NCBI RefSeq assembly: GCF_000004195.4
Contig: NC_030679.2
Span: 34,833,712 to 34,897,711, forward strand
Reading direction: 5' to 3'
DNA: 64,000 nucleotides
Origin: Xenopus tropicalis
Taxonomy: Eukaryota; Chordata; Amphibia; Anura; Pipidae
A program made the translations under genes and the position numbers. The notes under the pieces are model-generated. The model was not told the DNA's origin. It did no database searches and worked only from the letters and a program-made list of their open reading frames with translations. The stretch's first letter is position 1, and the number at the start of each line of letters is the position of its first letter. Positions 1 to 11,243 of the stretch are shown piece after piece.

Positions 1-78
1 GATGGGAGGAAAACCCACTAGTGGAGGACCACACAAGTGCAGTGCTTAACCAAACCAGATCTAATCAGCCCATTGTTA
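1..78. other. Unassigned sequence at window edge
   Basis: No gene or recognisable repeat is visible. It directly precedes the target duplication of the first hAT-A element. Confidence 0.5.
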
Positions 79-86
79 CCTACCAT

Positions 87-330
87 TAGTGATGAGTGAA
101 TCTGTCCCATTTCGCTTTGCCATAAAATTCACGAAACAGCAAGAAAATTTGTGAAACACATTTGTCACGCAATTTTCTTTTTTTTGTCACCCACGGTTTT
201 TGACGTGAGATTCCCAATTTGACGAGCAACAAATTTTTCCTCGCGAGTTTTTCGCAAAACAATTTGCCAATGGCAAAATGCGGAAATTTACTTCGAATCC
301 ATGCCTGGCGAAAAAATTCACTCATCACTA
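87..330. mobile_element. hAT-A MITE, complete palindromic copy
   Basis: The copy begins TAGTGATGAGTGAATCTG and ends ATTCACTCATCACTA, so its termini are inverted repeats. It is flanked by CCTACCAT (79-86) and CCTACCAC (331-338), an 8-bp target duplication with one mismatch, as expected of the hAT superfamily. It is about 244 bp and encodes nothing, so any movement would need a transposase from elsewhere. The 80-codon minus-strand open frame inside is a by-product of the palindrome. Other copies in this window with the same termini support the family call. Confidence 0.8.
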
Positions 331-338
331 CCTACCAC

Positions 339-2566
339 GTTGGTGGCCAAATCAGGCGGCAAACAAAAGAAGCATGTTTTTGATTAGTATTTTAGAGAAG
401 ACCAAGGTGAATGTACTTAAATTACCAGGGGATGAATTAGTATGAGGAGATTGTGATGAAACAACCTTACTAATCTAAAAGGAAAATATGAAATATTGTT
501 TCAATCCATAAATGTATTCCAGTAGCCCCTCCTGAACAGTTGCACCAAATGGTGTGTAAGTAATAAACTTTGCTTTATGTGTTCCTTGTTTTGTAGCCAG
601 CCACAATTCGTATTCTGGATACTACATGCAGACTAAACTGCCATGCTCACCAAATGGCACCCCCATCAGCCAGCAGTATTAGCTGTGATTGTTGCAATCA
701 CAATTTAAGGCCAGATAGATTCCTATAAAGGCCCTCCTCAAAAGTCATGTGATTGCCCCTCTGGAAGCTGCCTTTTTGTGGCAGAATCAAACCCTGTTTT
801 GCATTTTTTTTTCATGGATTCCAATTCATAAGTCTTTATAGACACAAGGAAGATCACAGAGACTGCTCAGCTGTAACCATCACAGCTGTACACACATGTA
901 CCAATGACTAGCAGTAGCAGTGCCCAGCCCTGGCACCTTCCCTAGGTAGAACCACTAAGTGCAGACTGGCTGCCATTGAAGTTTTGTGTGTGAGTCCTAC
1001 CCTATGTCCATGTCCATTGTCCTTAGCTTGGCAGCCATTACAGAGTTAACAATCTTTCCCATATGAACTTTAATTATGTGCAAAGCTGTAAAACGAAAGC
1101 TACATGTTTGTAAAGCATGTTGTTGCATTCAATATGCACTCAATTATTATTGATTATCCTAATAATACATTAACTATAATGTATTGTTTGATGGAGAATA
1201 TGATTGAAAAAGAAAACAAAATAAAAAAAAAATATTTGTTCTATGAGTCATTTTCCACTATATTCAAACGTCAAACATTGCAAAATAAGTCATGTGTGAG
1301 CGCCCATTAAGAATTTTCATTTTCACTAATTCATTAGAGACATAAGTACTGTTTGAAAACCCTGCATTGTTTAATCTACATTCTTTGTTTAAACTTTCAA
1401 TAATTAGCTTTTTTTTCCGTGTATCAAAAGACTTCAGATTCCATTTATGCAATCTTATCTATTATTTTCTTGTAAAATAAAATATACACAGATTTTTTTT
1501 CCCCAAACTATACCTTTCAAGAAACCTACTTTATTTTATCTACAGAAAAAAATAATCTGTCTTTTCTGCAAAGATTGCATTTTAAATCACATATACTTGC
1601 ATATTTTATTTTATGAATAAATACATGTCGTCAGCATGTTTAGCAGTTGAAAGAAAACTTTTTTTTTTTTTTTTTTTACAAAGTCTCCTTTTGTGAATAA
1701 TGTATGTTTTTAGAGAATAATTAGTTTGACAAACGTAATGCAAATATTGCAAATGTGTTGAGAAGTAATGTAGCATGACAAGTCCTACAATACCTGCATA
1801 AGAAATACCACATTAATAAAAAAAATTACTCTCTCTAAAGTACAAAAGCACTGGATAAGTTAAAAAAGGGAGTTTATCCACTGTCTATCCATATTTGAAG
1901 AGTTACATTAATGACACCAACATTTACATTATGTATTGCTTGTATCTGTTTGGGTGTATGTTATATTTTTATCAGGGCATCTGTTATCTTTAACGGCAGA
2001 TTGAACCCAAAAGCTATAAGCATAACGTATGGAGAAATGGATGTTGCTAACTACATGGCGCACGAATGTGTTACGACACAAGATCTTTCTCAAATGTATA
2101 CATTGCTATAATCATAAGAGATGCCTGCCAATACTGTATGGAGTTGAGTGAAATGCCATCTGATCCATTTGTAACACTGCAATGAAATAAACCTGTATTC
2201 CTAGTACTTCATAGAAACCTCATTTTGACAGCCAGCCTCACCTATGGTGCATTTTCACAGAAGCTGTCAGGTCTCGACCTCTTTATATACTGCCATGAAA
2301 TGACTGTTAAATAAAGAATTTTACAACAGAATTTGATCCCAAATGACTTATTTTCTGCTATATATCTACAGTGAAACACTGCATGCCAGCTGTCTAAATT
2401 ATTAATCATTAAAAGTACCAGTACCTGAGACATACTTCTATCCTGTTTTTTTTAATGTGATACCATATTTTATTAAGACACTTATCCTCCTCTACTAATT
2501 ACTTTACTAATTACCAGTGCTATAGGAGGGTTTATAGTTCTCAGGGACATAGGACCAGTGATCCAC
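339..2566. other. A+T-rich unassigned tract
   Basis: No gene or classifiable repeat recognised. It holds a long T run near 1659-1677 and several shorter A or T runs. Short open frames here (60-68 codons) have no recognisable motif and are consistent with chance in A+T-rich DNA. Confidence 0.5.
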
Positions 2567-2567
2567 G

Positions 2568-2686
2568 GAAGGGGAGCAGGAGGTGTGTTTGAAGGGGGGC
2601 AGGAGACATGTCCAGAAGGGGAGTAGGAAGATTGTTCAGAAGGAGAGCAGGGGGCATGTCCAGAAGGGGATCAGGGGGCATATTGC
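2568..2686. repeat. 24-bp minisatellite, about 5 copies
   Basis: Units start with GAAGGGG at 2568, 2591, 2615, 2639 and 2663, giving a 23-24 bp period. Units differ at several positions, so the array is old or imperfectly homogenised. It is strongly purine-rich on the plus strand. Overlapping open frames on both strands (about 74-110 codons) are repeat artefacts. Confidence 0.8.
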
Positions 2687-2733
2687 TGGTCTCCCTCCCC
2701 AACAAGATGCAGGTACGTGCACTCAGGGTCAGA

Positions 2734-2817
2734 CGGGTGGTTGGGGGAAGCCATTGGGGGTGCAGGGGCCCTTTAGGCAATATCCCTGGTGGGCCCTGCA
2801 CCCCCAGTCCGACCCTG
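2734..2817. repeat. Short GC-rich inverted-terminal repeat element
   Basis: The segment starts CAGGGTCAGAC and ends GTCCGACCCTG, so its ends are inverted repeats. The interior has GGGCCCTGCACCCCC-type sequence. It matches the start of a related GC-rich element at 31756-32036, suggesting an interspersed family. Superfamily is not determined. Confidence 0.5.
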
Positions 2818-3629
2818 CATTTACCACAATAAAGCTTAATCGTCACCATTTTTTTCACTGAATGTATGCACAAGAAAGGCAGGAAATAATCCAGTTTGCG
2901 GTAATCAAGGATTACAAAAATTTGTAGTCATTTACAGACAGCCAGAAATGAGGCGATTAAGAAATATAGCACACCTAAAAACACTCAGAGAAGTCCTCAG
3001 CGCGTATCTACTTTGCATTGTTGTGCCAGGCGTGCCACAATGATGTCACACACCTACACATTAATGTCACTGCCCCGGAAAAGAAGCAAAAAAAAAAAGA
3101 AAAATCTTCCAGTTGTAAAAGGGACATCCTCCACTGAGTTCAACACGATCTTGATTGGTTTAAGTTGGTGTATTTTTGCTTTTGAATTTATAGCAGTTTT
3201 GTAGCATAATAAATGGTGAAAAAAATCTGTTTTATTCACCACAAAAATCGTATTTTGACGTAAAAAAAAAGTAAATGCCCCCTTAATGTTTACTTATATT
3301 TCTTCATTGCCTGTAGGGATAATTTTGTCTATTTTTCAAAATCAGTATAAAATACCATTTGTCTGAATTTGCATCATTGTATGTACAAAATGTACTGTTG
3401 TTGCTTTTTTTTCCATTGCTGATAACTCTACCACAATAGTTAGAACTCAAGTGCATGTTGTATAATATATATTTATATGTTTTAAACAAATTTAAAAAAA
3501 AATGTTTGGGCCCATAAACAAACACTGTGTTGGGAAGATGTTTGGTGCCCCATGTCTTTATCTATAGATGACATACTGTATATTCTCTGTATATTTCATT
3601 TCTTTAAGAAATCCAAGTATCTATTACAC
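2818..3629. other. A+T-rich unassigned tract
   Basis: No gene or classified repeat recognised. Contains several A-rich and T-rich runs. Confidence 0.5.
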
Positions 3630-3632
3630 TAT

Positions 3633-3935
3633 GGGGCTGATTTACTAATCCACGAATCTGAATCCCGAATGGGAAAAAATCAGATTGGAAACGAACATTT
3701 TTTGCGATTTTTTCCGTTGCCGTCGCGACTTTTTCGTAGCCGTTACGACTTGCGCGAATTGTCGTGACTTTTTCGTATTGAGCGCTAGTAAACCGCGGGC
3801 AAACCTTTCAGATTTTTTCACGACGGCTACGAAAAAGTCGCGACGGCGACGAAGAAAAAACGCAAAATACCGATCATTATGAAAAAAACGCATTCGGACG
3901 CTTTCGATCCATTCGTGGATTAGTAAATTGGCCCC
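3633..3935. mobile_element. H1-type MITE, complete
   Basis: The element starts GGGGCTGATTTACTAATC and ends with the inverse GATTAGTAAATTGGCCCC. TAT flanks both sides (3630-3632 and 3936-3938), a candidate 3-bp target duplication. Three other complete copies of this family have TAC, TAA and TAA, so the duplication looks like TAN, near the TWA typical of PIF/Harbinger. The interior repeats GACTTTTTCGTAGCCGT-like motifs in both orientations. No coding capacity. Confidence 0.75.
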
Positions 3936-3938
3936 TAT

Positions 3939-4609
3939 AGATTCACATTATTGTATCCTTTATATAGTCAAGTCTTTGACTATTTTACTTTAACTTATGA
4001 CTGCATTTTTACTTTGTCTTGCATATTTTTATCTTTGGCAGGATAAAGAAATGTTATTTTCAAGACTTTTTCCATTAAGGTGGCAAGATGAATCATGAAA
4101 TTTATCTTATAAAGTTAATCAAAATATTTTCATTAAATTGAAATTAAAATGGACACCCACTGTTTGTAATTAATATACTTATCATTAAAATACCACAAAA
4201 TAACATTTCTAGAGACTCATTAACCTCTTCCAAGCTTAAAAGGTATGTAAAGCATAACACATCTAAGCTTTAATGATTGCTGGAAAGGTTATTAAACGAT
4301 ATCAAATAGCAGAATTTTAAATTAGGAGGTAATTTGACATGGGTTATTAAAAAATAAATGACATTAGGAATAAATAAAGGCTTAAAAGGCTACTCAATGA
4401 AATATTTATCTTAAATATGTTACTTTGTTCAGTACCCTTTCATATCAATATAAGGTTCTTAAATAGCACTGAACATTCCAGGCACCATACTGTGCAGGTA
4501 GAGTGGAAAATTAGCACATAAAAAAGTTTGAAAAAGTATAGTTCTTCAGTCTCTTATTTTCTTTGGTCTAGCCAAAAAGAATTGGTAATGGGTAGAATCA
4601 ACTGTCAGA
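3939..4609. other. A+T-rich unassigned tract
   Basis: No gene, tandem array or recognised mobile element. Confidence 0.5.
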
Positions 4610-5175
4610 CAATTATAGCCTCTCCCCAGGAAAAGGCTATATAAGGCAACAAGGTCCTACTTCCTCTTTGGCTGACAGTAGGAATAAGTGAAAGGTATCA
4701 AGAAGAATTGGTAGACAGGTAAGTTAGTGGTAGGTTAAAATTGTGAGTAGGTGGTGAGTGTCAGGGGTAGGGTAGTAAGATGAGCATCTAAAGCTCCAAC
4801 AAGGAGAGAGGAAGGGAACAGTGTCCTAGCAGTACCTCCCCCATATAGGGACCCAGTGGAAGAGGGACTAGGTTATATAGAGTCTAGTTTCTCAAACACA
4901 CAGCCGACCCTGATGGCTAGGAAGGAGCAGGGGAGTAGGCATCAGACTGGAGCCCAGTACCCTGGGATACCTTATGCTGATTATATTGTTGGTTGGGGAG
5001 TTTGTGTGTGATAGCATTTATGTAAGAAATTGTACTATTAACTGCTGATTTAATTGGCAACATTGTGAGAACCACCTGCTTCTTTAGGTATTGCAAGTTC
5101 ACTTGTGTGTGATGGTGGAGCAAGTACAAGTTCAGCAAATAACCCAAGAAGTTGGGTTTATTTAGTATAGAAACC
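4610..5175 (+). mobile_element. Probable LTR-like remnant (copy 1)
   Basis: A TATA-like GGCTATATAAGG lies at 4635-4646, followed by CTCTTTGGCTGACAGTAGG and, further on, GTTGGGGAGTTTGTGTGTG and a GAACCACCTG segment. The same order of blocks appears at 10960-12240 and, inverted, at 29590-30130. This is what relics of one LTR family would look like: promoter, transcript body, 3' end. No gag or pol sequence and no paired LTR is visible, so the class is inferred only. Confidence 0.35.
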
Positions 5176-5640
5176 ATGAAAAACTAATATAAAATGATGC
5201 CATATGCTGGGTGTGGTCTGATCACGCACAGGATGAGCTTCCAAAACATGCAGAACTGACTCTCCACAAAGTAATGGCCTAATTTAGGTCAGCAAGCAAC
5301 TTGTGCAATTATAACTGATGCTCCCATACAAAATAAAAGATCCCCGCCCCTCTTTCAATCTAGTCTGGTTAATCAAACTGGACAATCAAAAACCAGTAGA
5401 AGGTAGTATTAGTGATTTTTTATCCCTTAATCAGAAGTCAGATAGTATTCTCCTCTTTTAGGAATCTGTAAAGACATACAGTACAAAACTCCATTACTGC
5501 TGAAATTGTGGCATACAAGAAACTGACTATCTGCATTGACTGAACTTCAGAGGCAAGTTTCCCAGCTTGATACACAAGCTGCCATTTCCTTTTCTCCAGA
5601 GAACTTAAAGTTACTACATCAGGCATAGGAAAATTACTCA
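5176..5640. other. Unassigned tract
   Basis: Nothing recognised between the LTR-like remnant and the LINE relic. Confidence 0.45.
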
Positions 5641-6180
5641 GAAAGCCTCAAGCAAAAGGCCCAGCGCAAACCCTATTTTTCCAAAATAAATATTTATGAA
5701 TTTAGGGAGAGGCACCCCACTCGTACAGAACCAGGAGAAATCAAAGAACTATTAGTAACATTCTACAAAGAGTTCTATACCTCCAAATAACTAACCACTA
5801 AGAATGTAATTAATTCCTTTATAAACCCTCTGGCCCTCCCAACACTCCCCAAGGAATACAAAAGTTTCTGGACTCAAATCTTACTGCTATAGAAGTCCAA
5901 ATAACTATTGACTCATTCCCTTTGGGTAAAGCTGCTGGCTCAGATGGCATCCCAATAGAAATTTATAAAAGACAGTCCAAGACTATGACACCACTAAAAC
6001 TAACTGAATAAGCTATTGTCCCACAACCAGGCAAAGATACCCAGCTATGTTAATCATTTAGACCCATCTCAACTTGCAGCAGAAGTCAAAATCTAATGCT
6101 AAGGTACTGGCATGGAGGCCCTGACCAGATAGGTTTTATACCTACTAAAACAACAGTCCTAAATACTAGGCAGCTGTAAC
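5641..6180 (+). pseudogene. L1/Tx1-clade LINE reverse transcriptase relic
   Basis: Translation in pieces gives hallmarks of an L1/Tx1-type ORF2. A segment reading EIKELLVTFYKEFYTSK lies near 5730-5790. The motif SFPLGKAAGSDGIPIEIYK lies near 5912-5970. PQPGKD and then FRPIS lie near 6020-6070, and GPDQIGF near 6118-6140. In this clade these blocks sit just before and within the start of the reverse transcriptase domain. Stops and at least one frameshift break the frame, and the spacing between the EIYK and PGKD blocks is shorter than usual, so it is deleted and dead. The relic ends exactly where a T2 MITE begins at a TTAA. The endonuclease and the catalytic YADD region are absent. Confidence 0.7.
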
Positions 6181-6414
6181 TTAAAGGAGAAGGAAAGGCT
6201 AATAAAGAGTTAATCTCAAGCTGCAGGCATACCTTCAGTTGTCTCAATAGTGCCCTTAAGTCTCCCCATATTTCACCTGTTCAGAAGATCAGAAGCCAAA
6301 CAGGAAAAAAAATATGCTGAGCAGGGTAAAGAATATTCCCATAATGCAACACTCCTGCACTGACAATAGGACCATATCCATAGCTTTCACATGTGCACAC
6401 AGTAGGAGCGTCTG

Positions 6415-6428
6415 GTTGCCATGGCGAT
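6415..6428. promoter_or_regulatory. RFX X-box-like motif in T2 MITE
   Basis: GTTGCCATGGCGAT closely fits the palindromic RFX X-box consensus (GTTGCCATGGCAAC). The same position in the second T2 copy (10264-10277) reads GTTGCCATGGCGAC. The motif match is direct; binding in the cell is inference. Confidence 0.35.
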
Positions 6429-6800
6429 GCAGCCTACAGAAGAGCGAGAAGCGAGTAGCAGTGAGCGGTGAGGGGGGGGGGTGGTGGAGGATGTTAAATT
6501 GTGTGACATGCTGACATGCACACCCGGAAGGTGACAGATTTGAGTAGCGATGAGCTGGGGGGAGGGTGCTAAACTCTGCTGTGACATGCAGACCCGCCAG
6601 GTGGGGGGAGCGGGGGGGCAGGTAAACTCTGCTACACTTTGTGACATGCAGACCCGTCAAGTGCGGGGGGGTGGTTGTGGCAGAAGGCAAATGCAAGTGT
6701 CAGGCAAACATATGAAGGGAGGGGTCTGTGAACAGGTGCGGGGATCGGAGGGAGGGCTGGCTTGTGCTTTTCAGCAATAGCCCATACAGACATGCTGGAC

Positions 6801-6811
6801 AAGATGGCGGC
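6801..6811 (+). promoter_or_regulatory. YY1-like motif in T2 MITE
   Basis: AAGATGGCGGC is an exact match to the core YY1 consensus. It is kept in the second copy at 10512-10522, with shared flanking sequence up to CGCCGTTCACTGAAAC. Function is not shown. Confidence 0.35.
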
Positions 6812-7005
6812 GCCGTTCACTGAAACACGTATGTAGGTTCTAGTATGTGTATCTCTGTAAATCTTTCATTAGGCCACCCAGAAATATAGCGTTTTTACAC
6901 AGCAATAGTAGTACTTTTTAATAGTGTGCTTAATAGATTTGACTTTCCTTGTCCTTTAACCAAACAATGACACATGACAATAAAGGAAACAGAGCTATAG
7001 CAGCC

Positions 7006-7394
7006 TAAAGGTGGCCATACACGGGCCGACTATAGCTGCCGATATCGGTCCCTTGGACCGATTCGGCAGCTAATCGGCCCGTGTATGGGGAGAGCAGATC
7101 GGCCTGGCCGACCGATATCTGGCCTGAAATTGGCCAGATCTCGATCGGCCAGGTTAGAAAATCTGGTCGGATCGGGGACCGCATCGGCTCGTTGATGCGG
7201 TCCCCGATCCGACTGCCCCATTGCCGCCCACATAATCCGATCGTCTGGCCCCAGGGCCAAACGATCGGATTATTATTTTTTTTACCTAAATGGTCCCCGA
7301 TATCGCCCACCCGTAGGTGGGGATATCGGGGGAAGATCCGCTCGCTTGGCGACATCGCCAAGCGAGCGGATCTGCTGGTGTATGGCCAGCTTTA
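7006..7394. mobile_element. V-type MITE, complete (copy 1)
   Basis: The element begins TAAAGGTGGCCATACACG and ends CGTGTATGGCCAGCTTTA-like sequence (GTGTATGGCCAGCTTTA), so the ends are inverted. Internal sub-palindromes are strong, for example around 7180-7212 and 7330-7375 (CGCTTGGCGACATCGCCAAGCG). GC content is well above the surroundings. Another copy lies at 26834-27181 and a decayed one at 33918-34003. I could not identify a clean target duplication, so the superfamily is open. Confidence 0.7.
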
Positions 7395-7865
7395 GACAAA
7401 GCCAAGGCATTAATACCTCTGGCGTGTTGAGTTTTGAGTTTGGGCCCAAGTTTATCCAAATGGTCCAGCTACTGTGCAAATGCCCTAGAGCAACTCTCCA
7501 CATAAACTCTTTTAGTACCCCTGGTTTCTCTCTCTCATGGGTCACAAGACAGATCTGCCCCATGTCCTCCCTTTTTTTTTTTTTACTGTGGTGTGCTCCC
7601 CCCCCCCCCCATTTTACCAACTGTGGGCAGTAACCACAGGATCACAACTGCTTTGGCAGAGCACTCTCTCCACAACACTTTAACAATAGTAACTCCCCCT
7701 TTGTTTACTTCCTGCATGGAATTTGTTATTGGTTGACGAATGCCATCCCTGGGTGGGGCAACTGTAATGTCAGAACCTGCATTTTAAAATTAGACTTGGA
7801 GAGTTCGCTGGACTTGCAAAAAAAAATCTTAATTGTGAAAGCACTATTTCAGGATAGGAGGATTC
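7395..7865. other. Unassigned tract with poly-C run
   Basis: No gene recognised. Contains a T-rich run near 7571-7584 and a 13-base C run ending at 7610. Confidence 0.5.
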
Positions 7866-8272
7866 TGAATTGTTGCAGTATTGTCACATAGTAAATCTCA
7901 AAAAAGTGCGCAACTATTTGTTATACCATTTACTAACCGTTGGATTCTTTTTCCTGATTCAGATTTTTAGTGCTAAAATTTGCAGAAAAAAAAGGTTGTG
8001 AGATTTACTATGCGTCAAAATGGCTATTCGTTATTATAATTCAATTATTCACCACCTAAAACTTGCAGAGATCATGTAGAAGTCAATGGCAAATGTCCGT
8101 CCCCTTCCCTGGAGGATGCTTTTTTGGTTTGAAACTTAAGTGGTTTCAGATTTTTTATGCTGGGTTTTTGTGCAACAATTCAAAAAAGTCACTGTTGAGA
8201 AATCTTCCCCTTAACGCAAAAATATCACAATTGGGAAAAAAAATAGGACTGTTAGTAAATGGCCCCCTTAGA
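7866..8272. repeat. Decayed MITE with TAGTAAATGGCCCCC end
   Basis: The right end reads TTAGTAAATGGCCCCCTTAG, which resembles the outer ends of H1 elements. A similar end occurs near 50892-50910. The left boundary is uncertain. The interior has a palindrome-like body with AGAAGTCAATGGCAAATGTC. Low information beyond that. Confidence 0.4.
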
Positions 8273-9395
8273 GTTCACCATTTGATAAATACGCTTCTAA
8301 AAATCTCATACGAATGGATAGAACATGGGTAAGTTTTTATGTATTAAGCTCTAAACTCACATTGTGATAAATTTGCGTTGGGAACCCGCAGTTCAGATTT
8401 TAGTATGCCCTTAAGAAAAAAATAAATGTGGGTTGTCATTTAAATGTGACCAAAAAACAAACAAACAAAAAAAACCATACATAATAAGCCCAAACTTCAT
8501 TCACCAACAGATTTTAGGTTTTGACTATCAAAAGAGCTAAGGCAAAAGAGGTCAGTTTTGTTTATTATTTTGCATTTTGAGAGGAGGTAAAATAAATGCA
8601 TAACCATTTGTCTGTCAATTCAAATGCCAGTAAAACACCCACATGTTTAGTTCCATAATAAAAGCAAGATTTTGACCTTGCACCTAAAGTACTATAATGT
8701 AAAAAAGATTTGCTTCTTAAATGTAGTTATGTACCCTTTGCAGACTCTTATTTATGTGAATCATTATTGAAATTATTGTTCACAAACACAAAACACGCTC
8801 CATCTAAACTACAGTAAGTGCTTAATGGACAAAAAAGAACTTGATGGCCAAGTGCTTGCACCTGTCATATCCCGCATAAGTACTTTCACATTAGGAAATA
8901 AAATATATATTTTTTGTCAACAGTCTGATATTCAGTGTAGAGACAAAACACTGGAGAAAAAAAAGGTTGTAATTCAGAGAGGGGAATGTAATAATAGTTG
9001 TTGAAAACTATGGGCCATGCAAACTATATTTGCTATTTGTGAGCAATTTATCCTTTGTGTGAATTCAATTTTAATTTTTGCCGACCTACAACTACAGGTA
9101 TTTAACAAGCCATTAACCAGAGGAGTATTACACATTTTATATTTTGCATCAGAGAGCAATGTATGCAATAAAAGTTGTTACTGGAAAAGTAATGTTTATG
9201 CCCAAAAATACACCACATGAAATCCAGTCTTTAAAAAGGTAATTAAAATTTGAAATGTAGTAACTGTCTAATTAGGAATACTACACTGCGCCATGTGGTT
9301 TTTCTTGTTTATACAAATTTGATTTCTGTTTATTATATTTAAGCACAAGAGGTTAATGACCTAGTATTGCAAGTACTACAGTCATTTTCCCATAG
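8273..9395. other. A+T-rich unassigned tract
   Basis: No gene or classified repeat. Short frames here show no motif. Confidence 0.5.
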
Positions 9396-9397
9396 TA

Positions 9398-9725
9398 CAG
9401 GTATAGGACCCATTATCCAGAATGCTCGGGACCAAGGGTATTCCGGATAAGGGGTCTTTCCGTAATTTGGATCTCAATACCTTAAGTCTACTAAAAAATC
9501 AATAAAACATTAATTAAACCCAATAGGATTGTTTTGCATCCAATAAGGATTATTAATATCTTAGTTGGGATCAAGTACAAGGTACTGTTTTATTTCTACA
9601 TAGAAAAAGAAAATCAGTATTAAAATTCTGAATTATTTTATTAAAATGGAGTCTATAGGATATGGGCTTTCTGTAATTCAGAGCTTTCTGGATAACGGGT
9701 TTCCGGATAAGGGGTCCCATACCTG
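9398..9725 (-). mobile_element. P-type MITE, complete
   Basis: Ends CAGGTATAGGACCC and GGGTCCCATACCTG are inverted repeats, each flanked by TA (9396-9397 and 9726-9727). This fits a Tc1/mariner-like TA target, although the termini themselves contain TACAGGTA and so the duplication is ambiguous. Subterminal GGATAAGGGG and CCGGATAA motifs recur. The copy at 63701-64000 is very similar along its whole length. No coding sequence. Confidence 0.75.
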
Positions 9726-10029
9726 TATTAGCAAATTGCAACAGAGGTTGCAGATTTAGCCATATACATTTTCTTTTTCTCAGGGCTTTTTTTTGTCAAA
9801 GGAACTGTGAAAGCAAAAAAAAAAAAAAAAAGTTTTAAAGTAATTAAAATATAATGTACTGCTGCCCTGCACTGGCTGTGTATTTGCTTCACAAAGACTA
9901 CAATAGTTTATATAAATAAGCAGCTGTGTAGCCATGGGGTAGCCTTCTGTAAGGAGTAGAATAATTGATGTTACATAAGGGAGTGATTTATTCAAGTTAT
10001 GGTTCAAATACTCAAATGTCTGGTATTTA
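9726..10029. other. Unassigned tract with A run
   Basis: No gene recognised. An A run sits near 9816-9832. Confidence 0.5.
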
Positions 10030-10263
10030 TTAAAGGAGAAGGAAAGGCTAATAAAGAGTTAATCTCAAGCTGCAGGCATACCTTCAGTTGTCTCAATAGT
10101 GCCCTTAAGTCTCCCAATATTTCTCCTGTTCAGAAGATCAGAAGCCAAACAGAGAAAAAAAACGCTGAGCTGAGTAGAGAAGATACCCATAATGCATCGC
10201 TTCCCCCAAGACTTAAGGACTTGTTACTGCAAGTGTCGCATTCGCAGAGGGCAGAAGCGTCCG

Positions 10264-10277
10264 GTTGCCATGGCGAC
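10264..10277. promoter_or_regulatory. RFX X-box-like motif in T2 MITE
   Basis: GTTGCCATGGCGAC, one base from the symmetric X-box. It matches the motif at 6415-6428 in the other T2 copy. Confidence 0.35.
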
Positions 10278-10334
10278 GCAGCGTTGGCGAGTTCTCTGAC
10301 AAGCAGGAGGGGGAAGGGGGGGCGGGCGGCGACT

Positions 10335-10470
10335 GTTTGTGGCAGGAGCGAGGGTTTGTGGAGCTTGGGGGGGTTTGTGGCAGGAGCAGGGGGGTTTGTG
10401 GAGCTTGGGGGGGTTTGTGGCAGGAGCGGGGGGGTTTGTGGAGCTGCAGAAACTTTGTGACAGGAGCGGG
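10335..10470 (+). repeat. G-rich minisatellite inside T2 MITE
   Basis: Units begin GTTTGTGGCAGGAGC near 10335, 10373 and 10413, with a partial unit near 10453, giving a 38-40 bp period. Each unit contains runs of 5-8 G, so G-quadruplex formation on the plus strand is plausible. Confidence 0.75.
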
Positions 10471-10511
10471 GAGCTGGCTTGTGCTTTTCAGCCCATAGAG
10501 ACACGCTGGAC

Positions 10512-10522
10512 AAGATGGCGGC
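10512..10522 (+). promoter_or_regulatory. YY1-like motif in T2 MITE
   Basis: AAGATGGCGGC, identical to the site at 6801-6811 in the other T2 copy. Confidence 0.35.
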
Positions 10523-10671
10523 GCCGTTCACTGAAACAAGCATGTAAGTTCTAGTATGTGTATCTCTGTAATTCTTTCATTAGGCAAGCCAGGAATATAG
10601 TGTTTTTACACAGCAATAGTTGTACTTTTTAATAGTGTGCTTAATAGATTTTGCCTTTCCTTCTCCTTTAA

Positions 10672-10959
10672 GAGCAAAAACCAAAAATTCCTATGTAAAA
10701 CTTTGCCATCTAAAAGCCTGTGAGTTTCTATAAAAGTCAATGGGAGTTGTTGTCCTAGGCAAAATCAAGCCATATTTTAGAACTAAATTTTGTAAACTTG
10801 AAAAATTCAAGGTATTTGAGTTTTATATTCAAACAAGTTTTCCTTATTAATAAATAAGCAACCATTTGATATGCAAGTTTATTTGATTCGAAAAACAAAC
10901 TTGAATTCACAAACTCAAAAACAGATAAATAAGGTAGAGAGAGAGAGAGGTTAAGTAGT
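10672..10959. other. Unassigned tract
   Basis: No gene or classified repeat. A short GA repeat follows near 10935-10949. Confidence 0.5.
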
Positions 10960-11243
10960 ATAAGGGCAGCTTGGTTGAGCTTTTTGTAGACGGTTGGGTG
11001 TAGGTTGAGTAGCCTAGTACCCCTGACCCCAGACTTCGATGCTGAAAGTCTGTTAAAGGTTATGGTATCCCTGACTCAAGGAGGAGGCAGGTAAGGCAGG
11101 CAGGGATTGCCTGGGATTATGAGTTTTGGTCATACTTTGCTGGGGAAGTTTGTGAGTGGCAAGTAACACAGTGGAAGCTATGCCAGTGATTAATAAAGTG
11201 TTCCTAAGTTCAACCGTGGAACCTCCTGATTCTTGACGTCTAA

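Larger units (their letters stand above)
6181..6959. mobile_element. Kolobok/T2-type MITE (copy 1)
   Basis: The termini are TTAAAGGAGAAGGAAAGG and the near-inverse CTTTCCTTGTCCTTTAA, with TTAA at both ends (6181-6184 and 6956-6959), the target typical of Kolobok. It shares nearly all of its left and right parts with 10030-10671. The middle (about 6460-6690) is an expanded G-rich repeat with a recurring GACATGCAGACCCG motif. No transposase is encoded. Overlapping open frames up to 135 codons on both strands come from the G-rich repeat and are not genes. Confidence 0.8.
10030..10671. mobile_element. Kolobok/T2-type MITE (copy 2)
   Basis: TTAAAGGAGAAGGAAAGG starts at 10030 and TTTCCTTCTCCTTTAA ends at 10671, with TTAA at each end. 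Long blocks match 6181-6959, including the RFX-like and YY1-like motifs. The central variable part differs: here it is a G-rich 38-40 bp tandem repeat. Non-coding; overlapping 70-150 codon frames are repeat artefacts. Confidence 0.8.

Noticed and set aside
6289..6696. 135-codon minus-strand frame
   Set aside because: It lies in the C-rich strand of the T2 MITE array.
9999..10460. 153-codon plus-strand frame
   Set aside because: It runs through the T2 MITE and its G-rich array; the Gly repeats reflect the DNA repeat.
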